Made by a program: the position numbers and the translations under genes
Assembly: GCA_947311845.1 (NCBI GenBank)
Contig: CAMZMU010000055.1
Coordinates: 18,476,877 to 18,540,876 of the forward strand
Direction: 5' to 3'
DNA from: Poa pratensis
Lineage: Eukaryota > Streptophyta > Magnoliopsida > Poales > Poaceae
Length of the DNA stretch: 64,000 bases
In this document: positions 43,209 through 51,746 of the stretch, piece after piece
Layout: every line of letters begins with the position of its first letter
Position numbering within the stretch: position 1 is the stretch's first letter
The notes under the pieces: model-generated
Seen by the model: only the letters and a program-made list of their open reading frames with translations
What the model was told of the DNA's origin: nothing
Database searches by the model: none

Positions 43209-44513
43209 CTAAGTGTAAAAAGGACGTAGCTGCTCAATGTTCCAGGGTCGCTTGGTTTCTTCGTACTTGTCGTCAACCTTCCTTTTGCGCTTGCGACCTC
43301 GCTTCTTCTTGTATCCGTCACGTGCATCGACCAAGTAATAAGAACCATTGAGCAACACCTTACTGACCACAAAAGGTCCTTCCCAAGGCGGGGATAACTT
43401 ATGCAAGCCCTTTCTATCTTGGATTAGGCGGAGAACCAGGTCACCCACTCTAAAACTTCTTTGCCTCACCCTTCTGCTGTGATAACGCCTCAAACTTTGC
43501 TGATAGATGGCGGATCGCGCAAGGGCAACATCTCGTTCTTCATCAAGTAGGTCAAGGCCATCCTGTCTTGCATCTTCTGCGTCCTCCTGGACGTAGGCTT
43601 GGATTCTGGGAGAATCGTACATCATGTCGGTTGGCAACACTGCTTCTGCGCCATAGACTAAGAAGAAAGGAGTAAACTTGGTTGATCTGTTTGGAGTTGT
43701 GCGTAAACTCCAAAGGACAGACTGCAATTCATCCACCCAAGCCCCAGCCGCTCTGTGCAATGGTACTTCGAGACGTGGTTTGATTCCTTGTAGGACTAAA
43801 CCATTTGTACGCTCTACTTGACCGTTTGCTTGCGGATGCGCGACGGAGGCTAGATCTAGGCGGATACCATGCTTATAACAGTATTCCTCGACTTCGCCTT
43901 GCGACAAGTTAGTGCCATTGTCGGTGATAATGCTATGAGGCACCCCGAACCGAGAGATTATTCCCCACAGAAAGTTTGCGGCTGTGGCGCCGTCTAGCTT
44001 TTTGATAGGCTTAGCTTCAACCCATTTGGTAAACTTGTCTACAGCCACAAGTAAATGTGTGTAGCCACCAGGCGCCGTTTTAAACGGACCAACCATGTCC
44101 AAGCCCCAGACTGCGAAAGGCCACGTGATGGGTATTGTTTTAAGCTCTTGAGCCGGCATATGTGATTGTCTGGCATAAAGTTGGCAGCCCCTGCACCTTT
44201 TAACAATGTCTTCTGCATCTTGCTTGGCTGTCAACCAATAGAAACCTTGTCGGAAGGCTTTTGAAACAAGGGCGCGTGAAGAAGCATGATGTCCACATAC
44301 GCCGGCATGTATCTCATCCAACAATTCTCTGCCTTCTTCGGGCGAAATGCAGCGTTGGTAAACACCAGTGGTGCTACGCTTGTACAATTCACCTTTGATT
44401 ATTGTAAATGCCTTGGCTCTTCTTATTATTTGCCTTTTCAAAACCTCATCATCCGGTAACTCCTGATTGATCAGGAAGTCCAAATATGGCGTCGTCCAAT
44501 CCGGCTTTACCAA
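43209..44513 (-). CDS. RLG-C integrase
   Basis: It catalyses cDNA insertion. The frame is 434 codons. The zinc-binding HHCC finger has H69 and H75/H76 in HAGVCGHHASSR, then C107 and C110. The catalytic triad is D139 (WGLDMVGPF), D198 (IITDNGTNL) and E234 (GQVERTNGL), with the canonical 35 residues between the last two. The C-terminus has DLVLRLIQDRKG, HKLSPPWEGPF and the usual end RPWNIEQLRPFYT. No chromodomain is present, as expected for Tat. The frame is separated from the RT frame by a 1-nt shift near 44640, so the listed ATG is internal to the polyprotein and not a natural start. Confidence 0.9.
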   Translation of the reverse strand: MVKPDWTTPYLDFLINQELPDDEVLKRQIIRRAKAFTIIKGELYKRSTTGVYQRCISPEEGRELLDEIHAGVCGHHASSRALVSKAFRQGFYWLTAKQDAEDIVKRCRGCQLYARQSHMPAQELKTIPITWPFAVWGLDMVGPFKTAPGGYTHLLVAVDKFTKWVEAKPIKKLDGATAANFLWGIISRFGVPHSIITDNGTNLSQGEVEEYCYKHGIRLDLASVAHPQANGQVERTNGLVLQGIKPRLEVPLHRAAGAWVDELQSVLWSLRTTPNRSTKFTPFFLVYGAEAVLPTDMMYDSPRIQAYVQEDAEDARQDGLDLLDEERDVALARSAIYQQSLRRYHSRRVRQRSFRVGDLVLRLIQDRKGLHKLSPPWEGPFVVSKVLLNGSYYLVDARDGYKKKRGRKRKRKVDDKYEETKRPWNIEQLRPFYT

Positions 44514-46381
44514 GTAGACGGCATAGCTAGCACTATCAACTGGTTCTGCCGACTCTGGGTCAAGGAGGTCTGCTCCTTTAATTGACGGCTTGTGTAGGTG
44601 TTCCAGGAAAACATCTTTTGGTACCTTTTTGCGTTCAGACCCATTCTGGCAAGTGTATCTGCCGCCTCATTTTGAGTTCTTGGGATATGGCGGACCTCGT
44701 AGCCTAGAAAACACTTGGCGAATTCGTCAACGGTAGCTCGATATGCCGCCATTGTTTCGCTCTTTGTGTCCCAAGTACCACGTATCTGTTGCGCCACCAA
44801 ATCTGAATCTCCGTAGCAGAGGACACGTTGGACGCCAAGTTCCTTGGCAATGTGTAAACCATGAAGGAGAGCTTCGTATTCAGCAACATTATTAGTTGCC
44901 TTGAAGTGTATTTGTAACACATAACTAAGCTTGTCTCCTTGAGGGTTTCTTAAAACAATGCCAGCCCCCGAGCCCTGGAGCATTTTTGATCCATCAAAGT
45001 GCATGATCCAGTATGCATCTTCAGGGAGAGGTACTTCGTCCATGGCCTCCGTCCAATCAGCTACGAAATCTGCTAAGGCTTGAGACTTAATGGCCGTTCT
45101 GGGCTTATACGAGATGTCGAAGGCGGCAAGTTCAATGCCCCATTTGGCAACGCGGCCTGTTGCATCTGTATTATTGATGATATCCCCCAGAGGTGCCTTG
45201 CTCACCACGGTTATTGAATGTTCCTGGAAGTAGTGCCTTAACTTCCTGGCGGCGTAAAAAACACCGTAGACCAATTTCTGGTAATGCGGATAACGCTGTT
45301 TTGAGGCGGAAAATACTTCACTGATGAAGTAAACCGGACGTTGTTCCGGCAAGTCTGAAATTTCCGTCTTGCGTTCCACAACCAGTACCACACTAACAAC
45401 TAAGTTAGTTGCGGCAATATAGAGCAGCATTGGTTCCTGCGAACGAGGAGCTGCCAAAATTGGAGCAGACGTTAACGCGTCCTTGAGTTGCTGCAAGGCG
45501 GCGTCTGCTTCGTCTGTCCACTCGAAGTTGTCGGATTTCTTCAGAAGCCGGTAGAGAGGCAGCGCCTTCTCACCAAGACGGCTAATGAAACGACTGACGG
45601 CAGCCGCCGATCCGGCAAGTCGCTGCACGTCCTTCAGGTCCTTGGGCCTGGATATGTTGAGGATCGCTTTGATTTTTTCTGGATTCACCTCTATCCCTCG
45701 TTCGGAAACGATAAAGCCAAGCAATTTGCCGGCAGGAACCCCGAAGACGCATTTTTTCGGGTTGAGTTTCATCCTGTATACCCGGAGGCTATCAAAGGTT
45801 TCTCTCAAATCATCAAGCAAATCTGCCTTCTTTCTTGACATGACGGCAATGTCGTCAACATAGACGTGAACATTGCGGCCAATTTGCTCGTGAAGGCATC
45901 TTTGCATACACCGCTGATACGTTGCGCCGGCATTTTTTAGACCGAAGGGCATCGTGATGTAGCAGAAGGTCCCATAGGGTGTAGTGAACGCTGTTTTGAT
46001 TTGGTCGGATTCTCGCATTTTGATTTGGTGGTACCCGGAGTACGCATCCAAAAAGCACAGCAGCTCGGAGCCGGCTGTGGAGTCTATGACCTGATCTATA
46101 CGAGGCAAAGCAAAGTGGTCCTTAGGACAGCACTTGTTCAAACCGGTATAATCAATGCACATTCTCATTTCCTTATTAGGTTTTGGAACCATTACAGGAT
46201 TTGCCAACCAATCAGTGTGTACTACCTCCCTAATGAACTTGGCTTCTTGCAACTTGATGATCTCCTTGCCTATTGCTGTCCGCTTCTTCTCACCGTAGCG
46301 TCTTATTCCTTGCTTCACTGGTTTGGCTCCTTCGTAGACGTTAAGAGAATGCTCGGCAAGTTCCCTCGGGACACCTGGCAT
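44507..46381 (-). CDS. RLG-C reverse transcriptase with two RNase H domains
   Basis: The open frame has 624 codons; its first Met is internal to the polyprotein. RT fingers and palm: CIDYTGLNKCCPKDHFALPR (75-94), FLDAYSGYHQIKM (110-122), MPFGLKNAGATYQR (144-157) and YVDD (174-177). The first RNase H (about 305-435) has LLYIAATN where a catalytic D is normal, so it looks inactive. The second, archaeal-type RNase H (about 458-580) keeps D463 (HFDGS), E501/E503 (AEYEAL), D525 (YGDSDL) and D575 (EAADTLA). This arrangement is typical of Tat elements. After residue 581 the frame goes wrong because of a 1-nt loss, giving an unrelated tail. Confidence 0.9.
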   Translation of the reverse strand: MPGVPRELAEHSLNVYEGAKPVKQGIRRYGEKKRTAIGKEIIKLQEAKFIREVVHTDWLANPVMVPKPNKEMRMCIDYTGLNKCCPKDHFALPRIDQVIDSTAGSELLCFLDAYSGYHQIKMRESDQIKTAFTTPYGTFCYITMPFGLKNAGATYQRCMQRCLHEQIGRNVHVYVDDIAVMSRKKADLLDDLRETFDSLRVYRMKLNPKKCVFGVPAGKLLGFIVSERGIEVNPEKIKAILNISRPKDLKDVQRLAGSAAAVSRFISRLGEKALPLYRLLKKSDNFEWTDEADAALQQLKDALTSAPILAAPRSQEPMLLYIAATNLVVSVVLVVERKTEISDLPEQRPVYFISEVFSASKQRYPHYQKLVYGVFYAARKLRHYFQEHSITVVSKAPLGDIINNTDATGRVAKWGIELAAFDISYKPRTAIKSQALADFVADWTEAMDEVPLPEDAYWIMHFDGSKMLQGSGAGIVLRNPQGDKLSYVLQIHFKATNNVAEYEALLHGLHIAKELGVQRVLCYGDSDLVAQQIRGTWDTKSETMAAYRATVDEFAKCFLGYEVRHIPRTQNEAADTLARMGLNAKRYQKMFSWNTYTSRQLKEQTSLTQSRQNQLIVLAMPSTW

Positions 46382-46444
46382 GTCGGCTGACGACCATGCA
46401 AAGATGTCCTGATTCTCACGGAGGAACCTGACGAGCGCGCTTTC

Positions 46445-48025
46445 CTATTTGTCGTCCAAGCCAGCCCCTATGGTGACTTGCTTGGAGCTGTCACCTGGGA
46501 CCAGATCCGCCTTCTTTGTGTCTTCGGACGCCTTGAAAGTGTTCTTTTGCTCAGCGGTCTTTACATGCTCCGGCAACTGTGATGTATCGAGCTCTTTCTT
46601 CAACATGGCTAACTCCTCTGCGTGGAGGACTGCCTCAGCGAAGGCGGCATTGCCACGCTCACACTCCTTTGCTTTCTTGAAGTTGCCACTGATGGTAATT
46701 GTACCATTGGGTCCCGGCATCTTCAGCTTGCTGTATATGTAACACGGGCGAGCCATGAATTTGGCGAAAGCTGGCCGTCCAAAAATGGCGTGGTAGGCAC
46801 TTTTGAAGGGGACTACTTCGAACCTGAGATACTCCGAGCGGTAGTTTGTCTCAGGCCCAAAAGTAACCTCCAATCTGATGCTTCCCATTGACTTGCCTTG
46901 CTTTCCCGGAACAATGCCATGAAACTTGACTTTGCTATAGTCAAGCTGGCTTTCCGACAAGTTCATGCGCTTCAGAGTGTCCGCGTAGATGATGTTGAGG
47001 CTACTGCCGCCATCCATCAACACCTTGGTGAGCCTGAAGTTATCGACAATAGGGTCGACGACAAGGGCGTATTTGCCGGGGTGAGGAACGTGATCTGGAT
47101 GATCATCTCTATCCCAGGTTATTGGCTCCTCTGACCAGTCTAGATACTGGGGAACGTCTGGTACTGTGGCGTTTAGCTCGCGCATCTCCGCCTTTTCTTC
47201 TTTTGCCGAAGGAGTGCCCAGGAAGCACACCAATTGGCCATGTACCTTGGGATATTTCCTTTCTTTACGCATCAGCTTGGGTTCCTCATCCTCTGACATG
47301 GACATAGCCCCATCATCGTCTTCCTTCTTTGTCTTCTCAGCCTTTTTGCTCTTTTTTGATTTCCAGCCAACCTCGGGGTCTTTCTTGAAGTCCTCCATGA
47401 ACCGGCATTCCCCTAATGTGTGGTTGACTTTGCCTAAGGACGCGTGGATTGGGCAAGGCAAGGCTTTCGCCTGATCATACGTCAGGCGCTGCTTGCTGGA
47501 GCCGCCATCTTTACCCTTTCCTTTCCACTTGCGGTTGCTGCCTTTGCCTTCGAAGGCGGCGGCGACCTCGTTTGATGGTCCGGCTTTGTCATCCTGGGGA
47601 GCCTTGCGTTTGTGACTTGCTCGCCTGTTTGGCGCCATATCATGTGCGCCATCTCCATCGCGTGCATCGTCATCCGCCTGTGCGTACATGGCTGCTACTT
47701 CGAGCATGACTCCGAGATCCTTGACTTGCATGCGTACGAGCTTATGTCTGAGACTTGAGCCCTTCAGGAGGCCCGTGGTGAAGGCATGGATTGCTTGATT
47801 GTCGTCTACGTTCTCGCAGCTTGCCTTTGTTTGAATCCACCTTGCCAAGAAGCTTGTAGCTGTTTCATCTGGCTTTTGCACGCAACGAACCAAATCTGTG
47901 TATGTATTGGGTCGCTTGTACGTGCCTTGGAAGTGCTGCGTGAACACCTTTTCCATGTCATGCCAGCTATGAATGCTTTTCTCCGGCAAGTTTTCGATCC
48001 AGCTTCGGGCTGTCCCCTCCAACAT
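46445..48025 (-). CDS. RLG-C gag C-terminal half and aspartic protease, ending at TAG
   Basis: The open frame has 526 codons. The gag domain starts with MLEGTARSWIENLPEKS and FTQHFQGTYKRPN. A lysine-rich linker and a Cys/His segment (CPIH 191-194, H202, C207) follow. The protease has KVLMDGGSSLNIIYADT (DGGS 338-341) and HAIFGRPAFAKF. The frame ends at a TAG (46445-46447) immediately before ESALVRFLREN of the RT, in the same frame: removal of the stop would give one continuous protein. The same stop occurs in RLG-A. The listed first Met is internal; the upstream gag is in another frame. Confidence 0.88.
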   Translation of the reverse strand: MLEGTARSWIENLPEKSIHSWHDMEKVFTQHFQGTYKRPNTYTDLVRCVQKPDETATSFLARWIQTKASCENVDDNQAIHAFTTGLLKGSSLRHKLVRMQVKDLGVMLEVAAMYAQADDDARDGDGAHDMAPNRRASHKRKAPQDDKAGPSNEVAAAFEGKGSNRKWKGKGKDGGSSKQRLTYDQAKALPCPIHASLGKVNHTLGECRFMEDFKKDPEVGWKSKKSKKAEKTKKEDDDGAMSMSEDEEPKLMRKERKYPKVHGQLVCFLGTPSAKEEKAEMRELNATVPDVPQYLDWSEEPITWDRDDHPDHVPHPGKYALVVDPIVDNFRLTKVLMDGGSSLNIIYADTLKRMNLSESQLDYSKVKFHGIVPGKQGKSMGSIRLEVTFGPETNYRSEYLRFEVVPFKSAYHAIFGRPAFAKFMARPCYIYSKLKMPGPNGTITISGNFKKAKECERGNAAFAEAVLHAEELAMLKKELDTSQLPEHVKTAEQKNTFKASEDTKKADLVPGDSSKQVTIGAGLDDK

Positions 48026-49905
48026 GAGGGGAAGGAAGCGTGCGCGACGAGGCCATTGCCTCCAGCAATTTCAACTGCCAGCGCGTAGTCCGACAACCAT
48101 GAGTTTGGCTTGTCCGCTCCATTGTACCTTTGATGAGTTTTTGACACTGACGTCATGTCTCTGGGTACTTGAACGTTGCGGATGGCTGGGCCAAAGCACT
48201 CAGGTCCTAGATAGGCATCTTGCTTTCCAGCCTTGATGTCATTGAGACGATGTCTCGCGTCTTGCGGACTGAGCTGTTTGCCAGATCTATCAGCATGTGG
48301 CTCGTCCTGCGCTGCCCGGCTGTGCCTAGGCTCATTGTTGTGTCCCCGGCTTCCGCCTTCGTGCCTGGGCACTGGTGGTGGGGACTGTGTGCGGTCCCTG
48401 CTTCTTCTTGGCGGCGGGGCATCGTCGCGGTTGCCGCCACCCTTGGCGGCTGCTTGCTGCCCCTGCTTCCGCCTTCATCCCGCCTAGGCGGAGGAGGTGA
48501 GGCCTTGCGCCTGTTGCCGGTCCTGGATGCCTCATCACGCTGCCTTTTTGGAGGTGGTGATTTGCGTGGGTCTTTCTCCTTGTCCTTCCCTTTTCCGTGG
48601 CTACTGGAACCGGACGGATCTTCTGGGTTGCCACCGGCCGCAGCTTTGCAAGCGTTGGATTTTGATTCCAACTTTCCTCCCCTTGCGTCCGCCATGTCGG
48701 CGCGAGAATCAGCACGGGCCTGCTGCTCTAGAGCTTTGTGAGCAAGGATCGATGCGTAGTAGATCTTCTCGTCCTTGTCATAGTCATCATTGTTGAGGAT
48801 GTCCAAGGCGGCCGCAGTGTTGAGGACAGGTGTTGCGAGGATGACGTCCCCGTTCTTGTCCTTACGCTGCGGCGCTGTAGCCCACTCGAAACCAAGCTTT
48901 TGGGCAGGGGATTTGAAGGTGTCATGATCCCTGCCTTTCCTACCTCTTTCTCCGCCACTTGTCCTGCCGGCTTGGGCAATGGGGTGGTGGTGAAAAGATT
49001 ACGCTTGGGGTCGCACTTGGCAGTTATCTTGGCGTTTTCCTCCTTGGCTTCGTCGAGGAGGCTCTGGACCTCTGCTTGCTTGCTTTTGAGGTACTCAGTT
49101 TGCTCCACCAAGGTGTTCCGAAGTTTCTCCAAATCAGCCGGATTGGTTTTGTCGTTTACCGGCGTGTGAAGAACTTCCGCCAGAGCCGCCATGCTTCCTA
49201 TCTTGCTGGGCTCGCCCTTCTCCAGATTTTCTTCTTTGGAGCCCCAGGAGGCTCTGGAAACTGTGGATCGGTTGCCGGGGTCCCCAGGTTGGCGGCGTCA
49301 GTTGCCGCCTTCTCTGAAGCTGCGCCGGTGACATCCGCCACAAAGATCTGCTGCATGTTGACGGAAGAGCCCGTAGCCGCCTCAGATGGCGGAGGATCAG
49401 GTGTAATAAAACACTTCTTGACCCGTTGCTCAAACATGCTGGCAGAATCTTCTTCGGAATCAGAGTCTACGTTGACGTGAACGGTAGATCTGGATCCGGC
49501 ATCCGACATCACATCATCCTGGAGTGCAGGAAGAATAGATTCGGGATCTTGACTGTTGGGCTGGGAGTCTGATCCCAGTCCCGTCATGCCGACAAAGTGT
49601 AGATCTGAATCTGCGGACTCCTCAGAGGAGGCAAACTCAGATCCGTCTTGATTGTAGGGCGGGTGGGATGGCGAATAAATTCGCGGCAACCCATACGCCT
49701 CAGAAGTGTAGCCGATGAACACATCGACGCCGCCAAACGGCACAACTCCGCATCCGACAATGTAGTCGTCTGCGGGGATGTAGGACTCGTCGCAGCTGAT
49801 GTAGTGACTGTCGCCGTAGCGAACAGCGCGGCCGACGGCGATTGTTTCGCCGATGCCGCCAAGAGTTCCCGCCTGGAACGTGACGCCTGACGCCTTAGGC
49901 CCCAC
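48026..49905 (-). pseudogene. RLG-C gag N-terminal region, frameshifted
   Basis: From the primer-binding site inward, an acidic region (DSDSEEDSASMFEQRVKK, about 49430-49480) is followed by a coiled-coil-like part in another frame (NPADLEKLRNTLVEQTEYL, about 49070-49130). Then come a KR- and proline-rich stretch (48420-48620) and the gag core (QDAYLGPECFGPAIRN, NSWLSDYALAVEIAGGNG, about 48070-48220). Shifts occur near 49200, 48900, 48400 and 48045. The start codon could not be decided because the frame is open into the LTR. Confidence 0.7.
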
Positions 49906-49918
49906 GGTGGGCGCCAAC
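49901..49918 (-). promoter_or_regulatory. tRNA primer-binding site of RLG-C
   Basis: On the minus strand GTTGGCGCCCACCGTGGG directly follows the 5' LTR. It has the TGGCGCC core seen in many gypsy elements. The primer tRNA was not determined. Confidence 0.75.
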
Positions 49919-50439
49919 TGTCGTCGTATCGGCATCTTGGATAGGAGACGGGGTCCTGCTAGCCGAGGGTGAACGTAGGGCAAGAAGGTGGACGTCGTCA
50001 AGGTCGGGATTGTACACGGCGGTTTACCCAGCTTCAGGCACCACGGCGGTGGCGGTGCCCTACGTGCTGCTATAACTCACTATAAGGCAATATCGCCGTG
50101 AACAGGTTACAATGAGTTGGTTGTCTATCAAAGAGTTGCCCTAAAGGCGTCCCGAGGTCCAGCTTATATAGGCGGCTGGACCTAGGGTTACAAGGTGAAT
50201 ACGTATCCAGCAAGTATACGGAGTCCTAAACCTAGCCGGCAAGTATGCCGCCTTCCGTCTTGGTCTTGGTGGCTTCATGGGCTTCAGTCTTGGGCCTCCT
50301 CCTTGCCGGCATCCGCCTTCCTTGGTCGTCAGCTATCTGGGCCGCCCGGTAGGCAAAGCCTTCACCACCACTGCGGGCCACCCTGGACTAGCCGGATTGA
50401 TCCATGCTGGTGATACCCCTAGTAGGTATATCCCCAACA
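49919..50439 (-). repeat. 5' LTR of RLG-C
   Basis: It matches 38345-38864 almost base for base (for example CATCTTGG against CATTTTGG and one extra C near 50075). Confidence 0.97.
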
Positions 50440-50875
50440 GTTTTTGCTTATGAAAATCAAGGGATAATAGCTTAGCAGGCCCAGTACACTCGACGGATCG
50501 GGACTGGTTAACTACACATTCGGGGTAAAACCTTACTAGCTTTCAATCAAACCCGAGTCCCGGGACTCGAATCTGGAACAAACTGGTCAGATTCGACTAG
50601 ACCGCTTGAGGTCTTACTGAGTCGATCTGCAGTATAACTTTGAATTTTACCCAACGCGTCCGTCGGGATTTTTCATCATGTCTGCTGACACGGAAAGTAT
50701 AAGGATTGACGTTGCTGGAACGGTCCTTAGCCCAGCTCGAAAGTTCGGCGGGTCTTACCTTTGCACTATGCGTGCAGCATCTGAGGTATTTGCGACGGAC
50801 GCAACTCGGGAATGTTTCGAGTATGATTTTATATATGAACGAGTCGATATATTTGTCGACTGACCCTTTGACATT

Positions 50876-51140
50876 ATTCTATCATGTGCGCGACAGCGCT
50901 CCCGATGGGAGTAGCCCCCGAGATTGTACTTTATTGCTTGCAATGGAGGATAATCTCAAAATATTCTTATCCTACGTATGTTAGTCAAAGAAATCTTTTT
51001 GCCGTAATTCTATCGGGTGCGCGACAGCGCTCACGATGGGAGTAGCCCCCCGAGATTATGCTGTATTGCTTGTAATGGAGGATAATCTCAAAATCATTTT
51101 ATCTTTGAGCATCTTCAGTCGAAGAAATTTTTGATATACC
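50876..51140 (-). repeat. ~131-bp tandem units in RLG-A 3' region
   Basis: Units begin TTCTATC at 50876 and 51007, with a partial third near 51140. They hold GATGGGAGTAGCCCCCGAGATT and correspond in reverse to the tandem units of RLG-B at 36507-36820, which shows that RLG-A and RLG-B are related families. Confidence 0.85.
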
Positions 51141-51746
51141 CCGATGGGAGTAATATGAGTCAGTCGAAGGAACGGTCGAGTGACCAATTTTGTCTTGACA
51201 TTGCTTTTGCACATCCAAACCAAACAGGGCAGTCGAGTGACCATATGCGTTTGAGCGGATTCGAATGTATTTTTGATCAAAGCGCTTGAGATGACGTCAG
51301 GGATGACGTTCTTTGGCGACTGTGCTGCCTGACACACGTAGCATGCGTTATGCTGCGATGGATGGGAAGTGACACATAGGTGGGCCCATTTGTTCAGAGC
51401 TGACCGAACAACGATGCAGTTTGGACTTGATTTGACCACTCGAGCCCACTTTTTCCGGAGAGGTGATTATGGCTCCTCTTTTTGCGTGCGTAGTGGGCGG
51501 AGTGGCCGGCGACGGTTGCCCTCCGTGTTTGCCAAGTGTACGGTGAGATTGCGAGCAGAGCGCACGGTTGGGATCTGAATGGTTGTGATTGTCTTTGATT
51601 TGAGGTAAATAGGGGAAACGGCACTGGCATTGTTTTTTACTAGCCATTTGCTCTGCGCGCCGCCCCTGTTCCATCTTCTTCCTCGCGCTCCTGCTCCATT
51701 TTTTCTTGCGCCCAAGCTCGTGGTGCTCTCCCTAGCCACCACCGCC

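Larger units (their letters stand above)
38345..50439 (-). mobile_element. RLG-C: young Tat-lineage Ty3/gypsy element with antisense ORF
   Basis: LTRs at 38345-38864 (520 bp) and 49919-50439 (521 bp) differ by about one substitution and one indel, so insertion was very recent. The TSD is GTTTT on both sides (38340-38344 and 50440-50444). On the minus strand the order is primer-binding site, gag, protease, RT, RNase H, second RNase H, integrase. A spliced ORF then runs in the opposite sense before the 3' LTR. The element interrupts the 3' internal region of RLG-A. Despite near-identical LTRs its genes carry several 1-nt frameshifts. Confidence 0.95.
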
